Assembly: GCF_040361215.1 (NCBI RefSeq) | Contig: NZ_APND01000002.1 | Coordinates: forward strand, 434,001-498,000 | DNA: 64,000 nucleotides | Direction: 5' to 3' | Source: Salinisphaera dokdonensis | Lineage (GTDB): Bacteria > Pseudomonadota > Gammaproteobacteria > Nevskiales > Salinisphaeraceae | Shown: positions 49,362-58,217 of the stretch, one piece after another | How the letters are laid out: each line of letters opens with the position of its first letter | Position numbering within the stretch: the first letter of the stretch is position 1 | Notes under the pieces: model-generated | What the model was told of the DNA's origin: nothing | Database searches by the model: none | Seen by the model: the letters and a program-made list of their open reading frames with translations, nothing else | Made by a program: the position numbers and the translations under genes

Positions 49362-49853
49362 ATGAAACCGACCCCCAAAGCCGATATCACCCTGCGTTTT
49401 CTCGCCGAGCCGTCGGATGTGAACTTCGGTGGCAATGTGCACGGCGGCAATGTCATGAAGTGGATCGACCACGCCGGCTATACCTGTGCAGCGAACTGGA
49501 GTTCGGCCTACTGCGTGACCGTATACGTGGGCGGCATCCGCTTCCTCAAGCCGATCAGCGTGGGCGATCTGGTCGAGCTCAAGGCCGAGCTCATGCATAC
49601 CGGCCGCACGAGCATGCATATCTCGGTGAGCGTGCACGCCCGCAATCCGCGGGACCCGGCACGTCGGTTCACCACCCACTGCATCCTCGTGTTCGTGGCT
49701 CTGGACGATCAGGGCAAGCCGGTGCGCATTCCGGATTTCGTGCCCGAATCCGAGCATTCGCAACGTCTGAACGCCTACGCAAAACGCATGATCGAACTAC
49801 GCGAGCAGATGCAGAGCGAGGCCCAGGCCTTTCTTACCGAAATGGACGTCTGA
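49362..49853 (+). CDS. Acyl-CoA thioesterase, hotdog fold (YciA/BFIT-like)
   Basis: The 163-residue protein hydrolyses acyl-CoA to free acid. It has the hotdog-fold signature VNFGGNVHGGNVMKWIDHAG with the acidic and Asn residues of the active site, and VGDLVELKAELMHTGRTSM in the second half. Start at ATG 49362 (MKPTPKADITLRF). Chain-length preference is not predictable here. After it the gap to opgD (49854-50127) shows no clear gene. Confidence 0.88.
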   Translation: MKPTPKADITLRFLAEPSDVNFGGNVHGGNVMKWIDHAGYTCAANWSSAYCVTVYVGGIRFLKPISVGDLVELKAELMHTGRTSMHISVSVHARNPRDPARRFTTHCILVFVALDDQGKPVRIPDFVPESEHSQRLNAYAKRMIELREQMQSEAQAFLTEMDV

Positions 49854-50127
49854 AGACGCGCTCGCTTCGTCGAATCCATGCGCCGGAACACAGGATCTGC
49901 TGGCGCCTCAAGGTCTACGGCGACCGGCTGCGTCATCCGATCGTCGTGCGCATGTTGTAATCTGTGCCTGGTCGGACACGCTCGGCGGGTTCGGCTTCGC
50001 CAATGGGGGACTGTAAAAGGCATGGCGAAAAGCGCAGGCAATTGCGGTCGAATCGAACGGTATTGACGCCGATGGAACCCTGATCGATGCCGCCTGTCTT
50101 TTCTTTCGAGTTTACGAAGAGCGAGCC

Positions 50128-51741
50128 ATGAATCGACGCAATCTGCTGAAGGCCTCACTGGCCCTGACCACCCTGGGCCTGCCGACCTTCCCACTATGGG
50201 CCAAGACTCTCGGCGAGGATTCACCGGGCAAGCCGTTCGACTTCGAATGGCTCAAGCAACACGCCAAGGCAATGGCCGACAAGCCGCACAAGTCCAACGC
50301 CGAGGATTTGCCGGACACGCTGTCGAACCTGCAGCCGCTCGACTATCAGAAGATCGCCTACGACCGGGCCAAGGCGCTTTGGCATGGCAATTCTGATTTC
50401 GACCTGCGGATCAATTTCTTTCATGTCGGCATGCAGTTCGATGTCCCGGTGCGCATGCATGCGGTCGATCCGAACACCAACACCGCGCGCGAAATCCATT
50501 TCCGCCCCGAGCTGTTCAACTACGACAGCTCCGGCGTGGATACCGCGCAGCTGCAGGGCAAGGATCTCGGCTTTGCCGGCTTCGTACTCGCCCGCAACCC
50601 GGAATCCGACATCATCGACGAGGCCGGCGCCTTCCTGGGTGCAAGCTATTTCCGGTTTATCGACGAGAACAAGCAGTACGGCATCTCTGCGCGTGGCCTG
50701 GCGGTGGATACCGCCACCGACGACACCGAAGAATTCCCGGATTTCACCGAATTCTGGTTCGTACAGCCGGAAAACGACAACCGCCGGGTCACGGTCTACG
50801 CGCTGCTCGACTCACCCAGCGTGACCGGCGCCTACCGTTTCGATATCGACGTGCAGAAGAAGGGCACGGTCATGGATGTCGACATGGAGATCTTCACCCG
50901 CAAGCCGATCGAGCGCCTGGGCATTGCGCCGATGACCAGCATGTTCCTCAAGGGCACCAGCCAGCCGCGCGGACGCGACACGATCCATCCCCAGGTCCAC
51001 GATTCGGACCGACTAGAGATGTGGCGCGGCAACGGCGAATGGGTCTGCCGGCCGCTGTTCAATCCCAAGACACTGCAGTACAACGCGTTTCCGGACGAGA
51101 ATCCGCGGGGTTTCGGGCTCGTGCAGCACGACCACGATTTCGACAACTACCGCGATGACGTGGCCTGGTACAACCGCCGCCCGAGCCTCTGGGTAGAGCC
51201 GACCAGCGACTGGGGCGCCGGCGAGGTTGCCCTGATCGAACTGCCCACCGTGGGCGAAACGGTCGACAACATCGTGTCGTTCTGGATACCGCAGGAGCCG
51301 GTCGAGGCCAACCAGCACCTGCATTTCAGCTACAAACTGCACTGGCTTCCGTTGCCGCCGGTCGGACCGACGCTCGCGCAGGTGGAAAAGACCTGGTCAG
51401 GCATGGGCAACGTGCCGGAAGGCTGGATTCCGGGCGATCGCTCGCCCGAGGAATATGCCCGCCGCTTTGCGGTCGATTTCGTCGGCGACGAACTCGACGA
51501 CCTGCCTGCGGATACCGATGTCGAGGCACGCGTGGAAGTTTCCCGCGGCAAGCTGGGCATGATCGAAGCCCGGCGCTTCGAACCGATCAAGGGCTATCGC
51601 GCCATCTTCGACTGGGTGCCGGAAAGCGATTCGGACGAAGCGGTTTCGATCCGCCTGTTTCTGCGCGCCGGTGACCGGCCGCTGACCGAAACCTGGCTCT
51701 ACCAGTGGGTCCCGCCCAAGCCCGAGGATCGCTATTACTAG
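50128..51741 (+). CDS. opgD: Glucans biosynthesis protein D, Tat-exported
   Basis: OpgD is a periplasmic protein that controls the chain length and structure of osmoregulated periplasmic glucans. The 537-residue precursor has a Tat-type signal MNRRNLLKASLALTTLG (twin Arg, then Leu-Leu-Lys) as in E. coli OpgD, and the full MdoG domain, including LGASYFRFI and DSPSVTGAYRFDI. It is a paralogue of opgG but lies 42 kb away from opgGH. It is followed after 39 bases by a DUF4105 gene. Confidence 0.94.
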   Translation: MNRRNLLKASLALTTLGLPTFPLWAKTLGEDSPGKPFDFEWLKQHAKAMADKPHKSNAEDLPDTLSNLQPLDYQKIAYDRAKALWHGNSDFDLRINFFHVGMQFDVPVRMHAVDPNTNTAREIHFRPELFNYDSSGVDTAQLQGKDLGFAGFVLARNPESDIIDEAGAFLGASYFRFIDENKQYGISARGLAVDTATDDTEEFPDFTEFWFVQPENDNRRVTVYALLDSPSVTGAYRFDIDVQKKGTVMDVDMEIFTRKPIERLGIAPMTSMFLKGTSQPRGRDTIHPQVHDSDRLEMWRGNGEWVCRPLFNPKTLQYNAFPDENPRGFGLVQHDHDFDNYRDDVAWYNRRPSLWVEPTSDWGAGEVALIELPTVGETVDNIVSFWIPQEPVEANQHLHFSYKLHWLPLPPVGPTLAQVEKTWSGMGNVPEGWIPGDRSPEEYARRFAVDFVGDELDDLPADTDVEARVEVSRGKLGMIEARRFEPIKGYRAIFDWVPESDSDEAVSIRLFLRAGDRPLTETWLYQWVPPKPEDRYY

Positions 51742-51780
51742 GCGCAGCGTCCCGGCGGCGCCAGGCCGGCGCAGGCTGTC

Positions 51781-52824
51781 TTGAGCGGCGTCTTTCTGGC
51801 ACTGGCCTGGCGGCTGCCGTTATTGGTCCTCACCCTGGCGGCCAGCGGCTGGGGCGCGCTGGCGCTGCATTTTCGCGGTCCGGAGCATGCGGCCGTTCGC
51901 TGGGCGCTCATCGCGCTCTGGCTCGCAGCCGGTGTGGCCACACTCGTGACAGTGGCGCTGCCGCGCGCGCCGGCATCACTCTGGATCGGCCCCGGCCTGT
52001 TCGTGTTCTCGATACTCGTGTTCGCGGGCTGGTGGCAGGGCATTCAGCCAAGCCATGACCGCGACTGGGCGGATGACGTCGCTCGTTTGTTGAAGGCCGA
52101 TATCGACGGCGATATCGTCACCCTCGAGAACGTACGCAACTTCGACTGGCGCAGCCGCAGCGATTTCGACGCTCGTTGGGAGACCCGCCGCTACGATCTG
52201 ACCCAGCTCCAGAGGGCCGATCTCGTCGTGTCTTACTGGATGGGTCCGGCCATTGCTCACACGCTGGTCAGCTTCGGCTTCGATGACGGCCGCCAACTCG
52301 TGTTTTCGGTCGAGGTACGGCGTACCCACGGTCAGGAGTTCTCTGCGCTCGGCGGTTTTTTCCGCCAGTCCGAGCTGGTGCTCGTGGCCGCCGACGAGCG
52401 CGATATCGTGCGCACCCGCAGCAACGTGCGCGACGAACAGGTCTATATCTACCCGGTCGCCATGCCGCGCGAAGAACTTCGTTCGCTGTTCAGAGCCTAT
52501 GTCGACGAGGCCCAGCAATTGGAGCGGGAGCCACGCTTCTACAACACCCTGCTATCGAACTGCACGACGATCGTCTACGACATGGTCAAGCGCATCGTCC
52601 CCGGCCTGCCGTGGGACTATCGACTGCTGCTGTCGGGCTATCTGCCGGACTACATCTACGATCTCGGCGCGCTGGACACGCGCCAGCCGTTCGCCGAACT
52701 CCAGCGCCGCGGTTATATCAACGAACGCGCTATCGCCTCGGACGTGGACGGACACGCCAGCCCAGCGTTTTCGGCTGCGATCCGCGCCGGCGTGCCGGTT
52801 CCCGAACGCCCGCCGGGCGACTGA
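51781..52824 (+). CDS. DUF4105-family membrane protein
   Basis: The 347-residue protein has three membrane helices (about 5-30, 40-60 and 66-86) followed by a soluble domain with the DUF4105 hallmarks FYNTLLSNCTTIVYD (Asn260-Cys261-Thr-Thr) and the Trp/His-rich SYWMGPAIAHTLVSFGF. The conserved Cys and His suggest a papain-like hydrolase, a hypothesis from fold similarity. The reading frame opens with TTG at 51781 and has no strong Shine-Dalgarno; the start may be wrong. Confidence 0.82.
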   Translation: MSGVFLALAWRLPLLVLTLAASGWGALALHFRGPEHAAVRWALIALWLAAGVATLVTVALPRAPASLWIGPGLFVFSILVFAGWWQGIQPSHDRDWADDVARLLKADIDGDIVTLENVRNFDWRSRSDFDARWETRRYDLTQLQRADLVVSYWMGPAIAHTLVSFGFDDGRQLVFSVEVRRTHGQEFSALGGFFRQSELVLVAADERDIVRTRSNVRDEQVYIYPVAMPREELRSLFRAYVDEAQQLEREPRFYNTLLSNCTTIVYDMVKRIVPGLPWDYRLLLSGYLPDYIYDLGALDTRQPFAELQRRGYINERAIASDVDGHASPAFSAAIRAGVPVPERPPGD

Positions 52825-52944
52825 CGCGCACCGGCCCGCGCCGGAGTGCGCGCGTCCGGGCTGGCCAAACCGGCCGATCCGCGCAACGATGGCAGGGCGC
52901 AGGTCCCAAGTCGGCCGCGCGCCATCGTCAGGGGAGGGCCTGCC

Positions 52945-53415
52945 ATGTCGAAGCGTTCGATGATCTTTGCCTTTGTCGTACTGCTGCTGTGCAGCCTGCC
53001 CGGCGCCGCGCTTGCCGAGGCGCTCGAACCGTCGCCGGCTCTGTCACCCACCGACGTGGTCCGCGCCCAGCTTGCCGCTCTGCGCGCCGAAAATCGCGAC
53101 AACGGCGCACGTCGTGCCTTTCGTTTTGCTTCGCCGGCCAATCGCCAGACCATCGGCAGTGCCAGCGATTTCGCGGCCGTGCTCGAACAGGGCTATGCCG
53201 ACATGTTCAGCCAGGTGCGCGCTCGCGTGAAGCTACAGCAGCGCGACGGCGATCAGGCGCGGGTGGTGGCCGAACTGGAGCAGATCGACGGCCGCCAGAG
53301 CGCCTATGTGTTTTTCCTGAGCCGTCAGCCAAGTGGCAACTGTGAAGACTGCTGGATGACCGACGGCGTCTATCCGCTGGAGTCGACCCACGACGCACCG
53401 ATGTACAGCATCTAG
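52945..53415 (+). CDS. DUF4864-family secreted protein
   Basis: The 156-residue precursor has a signal peptide ending GAALAEA. The mature domain shows the NTF2/SnoaL-like DUF4864 pattern VVRAQLAALRAEN, RRAFRFASPANRQTIG and YVFFLSRQ. A short CxxC (CEDC) near the end may bind metal or form a disulfide. Function unknown. It starts 120 bases after the DUF4105 gene, with AGGGGAGGG upstream. Confidence 0.8.
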   Translation: MSKRSMIFAFVVLLLCSLPGAALAEALEPSPALSPTDVVRAQLAALRAENRDNGARRAFRFASPANRQTIGSASDFAAVLEQGYADMFSQVRARVKLQQRDGDQARVVAELEQIDGRQSAYVFFLSRQPSGNCEDCWMTDGVYPLESTHDAPMYSI

Positions 53416-53448
53416 GCCGAAGCGGTCGCGTCGGAGTCGTTGCACCGC

Positions 53449-54645
53449 TCAGGCGTGGGGTGGCGGTTGCGCCGGCGGGCTCGCATCATTGTTCAGCGGC
53501 GCGCCAGCGACCTGGTCGCGACCGTTGTTCTTGGCGTCGTAGAGCGCGCGATCCGCTGCATGGACCAGCACGTCAATATCCGCGTCGCTGTCGGCATCAA
53601 AATTCGGCTCGAACGTGGCCACCCCAGCACTGATCGTCATGGTGAGCGTCCGGTCGGCTACGTCCGGGATCGTGAAAGGCCGCTCCCGCAACGCGACTCG
53701 CATCCGCTCGGCGACCTCTAACGCCTCGTCGAAGTCCGTTTCCGGTAAAAGCACCACGAACTCCTCGCCGCCGAAACGCGCCATCAGATCGCTCTGGCGT
53801 ATATAAGGCGTCAGCGTCTCGACCAGGTGGCATAGCGCGGCATCGCCCGTGGCATGGCCATAGGTATCGTTTATGCGCTTGAAATGATCGATATCGACAA
53901 ACATCAGACTCACCTTGCGGCGGCTGCGCCTGTGGCCTTCGAGGGTCCGCTTGCCTTCGATCAGGAAATAGCGCCGGTTGGCGAGGCCGGTCAGGGCATC
54001 GGTCACGGCAAGCGCCTCGACCTGGCTGCGATAGATGAACACCCGTGAATACAGGAATTCGCACAGCAACTGGATACAGACGATAGGCAGGAATCCCATC
54101 CAGACATAGGCGTTGTACACACGCCAATCGAGCCCCGCAGACAGGCCGAGCGGCTCGACCAGCATGGGAAAGACACAGATCAGGGTGAGGACCAGAACCG
54201 CAAACGTGATCGATTGCCCGACCACGAGAAACGGCCCGAATATGAAGAAATAGAGAAAACCGCCGACGCCGTAGACCGGCCCGTTCTCCAGGATCGAAAG
54301 GATCTGGATAAATGCCGCAGATGCCACCAGCGGCATGAGCATTGCGCCGATCCGCGCCGTGAACGAATGAATGTTGCGCCAACTCGCAAGGGTCCAGACC
54401 ACGATCGCCCCGCACTGGACCAGGCGAAGCCAGACAGCGCGGCCGGCGTTGTCGGGATCGATCGCGTAATCCCAGGAGATGGTCAGCAAAACGAAAAGCG
54501 CCGTGATCACCAACGCGCCGCGGGTGAACAGGCGAAAGTCCTCTGCCTTGGTCGTGAGGTATTCGGCACTGTGGATATGCCGCAGCCAGCCCACGAGTTC
54601 CCGCGCGCCGCGACGCACAATCGTGTTCGCCTCACGAAAGGTCAT
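53449..54645 (-). CDS. Membrane-bound diguanylate cyclase (GGDEF)
   Basis: The 398-residue protein has an N-terminal sensor region of about six membrane helices (40-205) of no named type, then a GGDEF domain. The active site reads GGEEF in ARFGGEEFVVLLPE. The inhibitory I-site RxxD (RQSD) lies five residues upstream, so product inhibition is expected. DALTGLANRRYF and DIDHFKRINDTYGH are intact, so it should make c-di-GMP. The signal is unknown. Confidence 0.92.
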   Translation of the reverse strand: MTFREANTIVRRGARELVGWLRHIHSAEYLTTKAEDFRLFTRGALVITALFVLLTISWDYAIDPDNAGRAVWLRLVQCGAIVVWTLASWRNIHSFTARIGAMLMPLVASAAFIQILSILENGPVYGVGGFLYFFIFGPFLVVGQSITFAVLVLTLICVFPMLVEPLGLSAGLDWRVYNAYVWMGFLPIVCIQLLCEFLYSRVFIYRSQVEALAVTDALTGLANRRYFLIEGKRTLEGHRRSRRKVSLMFVDIDHFKRINDTYGHATGDAALCHLVETLTPYIRQSDLMARFGGEEFVVLLPETDFDEALEVAERMRVALRERPFTIPDVADRTLTMTISAGVATFEPNFDADSDADIDVLVHAADRALYDAKNNGRDQVAGAPLNNDASPPAQPPPHA

Positions 54646-54762
54646 CTACAGTCCTTCGTTGCGGGCCAACGAACGGGCGGAACCCTTGCCCCGAAAATTC
54701 ATCTTAACGGTTGCGCGCGTTGTGAGCACGATGTAAACCCCGCAGAAAGCGGGCACAATCCA

Positions 54763-55260
54763 CTAGCCCGTGAGCCTCTTGTACATCACGAAGGCATCGA
54801 CTTCGCCTTCGACAGGGTGGCGGAACGCGCCGGGCAACTGCCCCACGATCTCGAAACCGAGTCGCTGCCACAATCGCACGGCGCCGGTATTCGTTTCGAC
54901 CACCAGGTTGTACTGCATGGCACGAAAGCCGTGGGCAATGGCCTCGCTCTGCGAGTGTTCACACAACGCCGATGCCACGCCCCGGCCGCGCGCTTTCGTC
55001 GCGACGATGTAGCCGCAGTTGCAGACATGATTGCCAAGTCCGGGCTGGTTCGGTTTTAGGAAGTAGGTACCCAGCAGCTCACCGGTCCCCGCATCGACAG
55101 CCACGAAGGTCGCGACCGGTTGCTCGATCCAGACGGCTCGCGCCTGCTCTTCGGAGATATCGGTCGGGTAGCTGTAGGTCTCGCCGGCACGAAAGACCGG
55201 CTCGATCAAGGCCCAGAGCTCGGCCCAGTCGTCGCCACGGAATCTGCGGATCGCGGTCAT
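54763..55260 (-). CDS. GNAT-family N-acetyltransferase
   Basis: The 165-residue protein has the GNAT acetyl-CoA motif in ATKARGRGVASALCEHS (Arg-x-x-Gly-x-Ala) preceded by FLKPNQPGLGNHVCNCGYIV. Substrate unknown. The protein ends with the helix-strand of motif B, LWQRLGFEIVGQLPGAF. Start at ATG 55260. It starts 13 bases after the stop of the thioesterase gene upstream, so the two may be co-transcribed. Confidence 0.88.
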   Translation of the reverse strand: MTAIRRFRGDDWAELWALIEPVFRAGETYSYPTDISEEQARAVWIEQPVATFVAVDAGTGELLGTYFLKPNQPGLGNHVCNCGYIVATKARGRGVASALCEHSQSEAIAHGFRAMQYNLVVETNTGAVRLWQRLGFEIVGQLPGAFRHPVEGEVDAFVMYKRLTG

Positions 55261-55273
55261 GGTCGACGCTCTC

Positions 55274-55720
55274 CTAGGCACTGCCGCTGTGGTCGATGAT
55301 CTGCCCCGGGGCGCCCTGCTCGAAGCGCTGTTTCAGATCGTCGGGAATCGGCGTCTTGGCGAAGGGCTCGGTCGTCATGAGCACATAGGTCGCTTCGGCA
55401 CGACACAGCGGTGTGCCGTCCTCGGCGCGCACGATGTCGTATTCGATCGCAAACGATGTCCGTCCGACGCGGATAACCTGTACCTGGACATCCAGCACCT
55501 CGTCGAAATGAGCGGGTGCCTGCCACTCGAGCGTCAGCTTGACGACCTGATTGTCGAGCCCGCGCGCCAGAAGCTGTTGATAATCCCGCCCCAGCGCACG
55601 CATGAACTCGGTCATCGCGAGATCGACATAGTCCGCGTAGCGGGCATTGAACACGACCTGCTGGGCGTCGCATTCGTTATAGCGCACGCGGAACCGGTAG
55701 CGAAAAGGGGCGGTGCTCAT
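55274..55720 (-). CDS. Acyl-CoA thioesterase, 4-hydroxybenzoyl-CoA thioesterase (YbgC-like) type
   Basis: The 148-residue hotdog protein has the YbgC-type active-site segment RYNECDAQQVVFNARYADY with the catalytic Asp, and LDVQVQVIRVGRTSFAIEY in its second half. Start at ATG 55720. Likely a short- or aromatic-acyl-CoA thioesterase. It is separated by 13 bases from the downstream GNAT gene. Confidence 0.87.
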   Translation of the reverse strand: MSTAPFRYRFRVRYNECDAQQVVFNARYADYVDLAMTEFMRALGRDYQQLLARGLDNQVVKLTLEWQAPAHFDEVLDVQVQVIRVGRTSFAIEYDIVRAEDGTPLCRAEATYVLMTTEPFAKTPIPDDLKQRFEQGAPGQIIDHSGSA

Positions 55721-55846
55721 AGCGTTATCCGGCCGGGCAAACGCGCCACGCCGAGCGGCATGGGCCGTATGCAGAGAAAAGGGATGCGATCTGTCATTCT
55801 GACCGAGCACATTACCAGCAGCGCCCGCTCATCGCAGGCCACACCC

Positions 55847-56380
55847 ATGATTCAGCAAGCGATTTTTGGTAGCGACACGCCCAAGCCGTATGCTCGCCGG
55901 TTCGCCGACGACAACAGCATCCCCAACAGTCGCCATCCCGTGCTCATCTATCGTGCGAACGCCGCCGATCAAGACGGGCTGGCGAACCGGCTGGAACAGC
56001 TATTCGCATCGCACGGCTGGCCGCCACAGTGGCGTGGCGGCGTATTCGACTACCACCACTACCATTCGAACGCGCACGAGGTCCTTGGCGTTGCAAGCGG
56101 CACGGCCATGCTGATGCTCGGTGGCGAACAAGGGGAAACGGTAGACATCGCGCCGGGTGACGTCGTCATCCTGCCTGCCGGGACTGGCCACTGCCGTATC
56201 CAGGCGAGCGTGAATTTCGAACTGGTCGCCGCCTACCCACCCGATCAGCAAGACTGGGATCTGTGCCGGCCGGGCCAAGTCGACCTCGGCGCAGCCCGTG
56301 ATCGAATCGCCACGCTGACTGTGCCAGAGCAGGATCCCGTTGCGGGCGCTGAGGGGGCTCTGGTCTCACTCTGGCGTTGA
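55847..56380 (+). CDS. Cupin-fold protein (YjlB-like)
   Basis: The 177-residue protein carries a cupin barrel. Metal-binding cupin motif 1 reads as HYHSNAHEVLGVASG and motif 2 as PAGTGHCRI. It resembles B. subtilis YjlB, whose function is unknown. Start at ATG 55847 (MIQQAIFGSD). The final segment (PEQDPVAGAEGALVSLW) matches the family. Confidence 0.83.
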   Translation: MIQQAIFGSDTPKPYARRFADDNSIPNSRHPVLIYRANAADQDGLANRLEQLFASHGWPPQWRGGVFDYHHYHSNAHEVLGVASGTAMLMLGGEQGETVDIAPGDVVILPAGTGHCRIQASVNFELVAAYPPDQQDWDLCRPGQVDLGAARDRIATLTVPEQDPVAGAEGALVSLWR

Positions 56381-56468
56381 CCACCGATCGACTGTTCTGT
56401 CCATGGCGGCCGAGCCATGCACAATAAAGATCTCGATCTCGCGAACGACGAGCAAGGAGTATCGCCAC

Positions 56469-57551
56469 ATGGGGCTGCAGAACGATCTGACCCGCCGACT
56501 GAATATCACCTATCCCGTGATTCAGGCGCCGATGGCCGGCGGGACCACCACGCCGGAACTGGTGGCCGCTGTATCGAACGCCGGCGGACTCGGTTCGATC
56601 GGCGCCGGCTACATGCCCCCCGAGGCGCTCGAGGCTGCGATTACCCGCACCCGCGAACTCACGGATCGTCCCTTCGCGGTGAACCTGTTCATACCGAACG
56701 CATTCGCTGTCGATGACGATCGTGTCGAGCAGGCCAACGCCCGCCTGGACGATTTTCGTCGCGAGCTCGCGATAGAACGACCGACGCCGCCCACGCAATA
56801 CGCACAGTCTTTCGAAGACCAGTTCGAAGCCGTGGCAAGCGCCGGCGTTTCCGTATTCAGTTTCACCTTTGGCCAGCTCGAATCGGGCCGTATCGAACGC
56901 CTGCACGCTGGCGGCACTACCGTGATCGGCACCGCAACCACCGTCGCCGAGGCGCGCGCGCTCGCGCTGGACGGCGTAGACCTGATTGTGGCCCAGGGCG
57001 CCGAGGCGGGCGGGCATCGCGGCACTTTCCTTGGCAGCTTCGAACAGGCCTTGGTCGGCACCATGGCACTCGTTCCCCAGATCTGCGATGCCGTCGATGT
57101 GCCGGTAATCGCCTCCGGCGGCATCATGGACGGTCGCGGTCTGGCAGCCGCCACCGCGCTCGGCGCGCAGGGCGTTCAGATGGGCAGTGCCTTCCTGACC
57201 TGTCACGAAAGCGGCGCCAAGACGGCCCATAAAAAAGCGCTGCTCGCCAGCGGCGAACGCGCAACGATGGTGACTCGAGCGTTTTCCGGCAAACCCGCTC
57301 GCGGGCTCGCGAATCGGTTCATCGCGGCCATGGCGTCACTGGAGCCGGCGCTGCCCGATTACCCGGTGCAGAACGCCTGGACGAAGGATATTCGCGCGGC
57401 TGCCGGACAAGCCGGCGACGAGGCTTTCATGTCGCTATGGGCCGGGCAGGCGGCTGCACTCTCGCGGGAGGTGGCCGCGGCAGATTTGCTTGATTCGCTG
57501 ATCACCGACTACGCGCGTTATATCGACGGTGTCAAAAACGATAGCGACTGA
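56469..57551 (+). CDS. Nitronate monooxygenase (2-nitropropane dioxygenase family)
   Basis: The 360-residue FMN enzyme oxidises alkyl nitronates. It opens with ITYPVIQAPMAGGTTTPELV and carries QGAEAGGHRGTFLG and PVIASGGIMDGRGLAAATAL, the FMN-binding stretches of class I NMO. The catalytic His appears in AGGHRG. A related flavoenzyme with another substrate cannot be excluded. Start ATG 56469 has an AAGGAG upstream. Confidence 0.92.
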   Translation: MGLQNDLTRRLNITYPVIQAPMAGGTTTPELVAAVSNAGGLGSIGAGYMPPEALEAAITRTRELTDRPFAVNLFIPNAFAVDDDRVEQANARLDDFRRELAIERPTPPTQYAQSFEDQFEAVASAGVSVFSFTFGQLESGRIERLHAGGTTVIGTATTVAEARALALDGVDLIVAQGAEAGGHRGTFLGSFEQALVGTMALVPQICDAVDVPVIASGGIMDGRGLAAATALGAQGVQMGSAFLTCHESGAKTAHKKALLASGERATMVTRAFSGKPARGLANRFIAAMASLEPALPDYPVQNAWTKDIRAAAGQAGDEAFMSLWAGQAAALSREVAAADLLDSLITDYARYIDGVKNDSD

Positions 57552-57552
57552 A

Positions 57553-57568
57553 TGTTTCACGGGAAACT
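57553..57568. promoter_or_regulatory. Candidate parS site (ParB-binding)
   Basis: TGTTTCACGGGAAACT matches the conserved parS sequence TGTTTCACGTGAAACA at 14 of 16 positions, with differences at positions 10 and 16. It is intergenic, one base after the nitronate monooxygenase stop codon, and about 40 kb from parB. No other near-match of this length was noticed in the window. Confidence 0.55.
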
Positions 57569-57598
57569 TCGTAAAGTCAGACGGATAGGGCGCATAAA

Positions 57599-58078
57599 AT
57601 GATCGGCGAAGCTGAGATGTCGCACTTGAGACGCTGCGTGGCGCTGGCGGCCGAAGCCTTGGCAGCGGGCGACGAGCCTTTTGGCTCCGTCCTTGTGGAC
57701 GGACAGGGCCAGGTACGGACTGAAGATCGCAACCGCATAGCCGGTGGCGATGCTACCCAGCACCCGGAATTCGCGCTGGCGCGCTGGGCCGCGGCCCATA
57801 TGACGGCCAAAGAGCGTGAAGCTGCTACCGTCTACACGTCCGGCGAGCATTGCCCGATGTGTGCCGCTGCACACGGCTGGGTGGGGCTCGGGCGTATCGT
57901 CTACGCCAGCTCTTCGGCCCAGTTGGTCGACTGGCTGACCGAATTCGGGGTAGAACTACCGCCAGTCACGCCGCGTCCGGTGCATGAAATTGCCCCCGCC
58001 GTGCGCGTCGAGGGGCCGGTCGATTCCTTGGCTGTGCAGATCCGCCACCTGCACGCGCAACGCCACGGCCGCGGCTAG
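57599..58078 (+). CDS. Nucleoside/cytidine deaminase-family protein (guanine deaminase-like)
   Basis: The 159-residue zinc hydrolase has the family motifs HPE at 55-57 (His and catalytic Glu) and CPMC at 85-88, in SGEHCPMCAAA. PFGSVLVDGQ near residue 28 fits guanine-deaminase or riboflavin-type nucleoside deaminases, and the tRNA-binding residues of TadA are not obvious. Start at ATG 57599 with an AGGG upstream; an internal ATG is at 57617. Confidence 0.87.
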   Translation: MIGEAEMSHLRRCVALAAEALAAGDEPFGSVLVDGQGQVRTEDRNRIAGGDATQHPEFALARWAAAHMTAKEREAATVYTSGEHCPMCAAAHGWVGLGRIVYASSSAQLVDWLTEFGVELPPVTPRPVHEIAPAVRVEGPVDSLAVQIRHLHAQRHGRG

Positions 58079-58217
58079 GCGCAAGCGCGACAGGCGACTG
58101 AAAACTCGTCGTCGCCGGCCGATAGCTCTAAGAGCGAAAAGAAAAAAACCACACCGGCCCGGCCGGCGCGACCGTCACATCCGGGCCAGCCGACGCCGGC
58201 GAACGAGAAGAACCACT

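Noticed and set aside
49878..50066. 62-codon open frame between the thioesterase and opgD
   Set aside because: No ribosome-binding site, atypical composition and no recognisable domain; taken as chance.
57984..58217. Arg-rich upstream extension of the second GGDEF protein
   Set aside because: It overlaps the deaminase gene in another frame; GTG 58218 has a Shine-Dalgarno-like GAGAAG.
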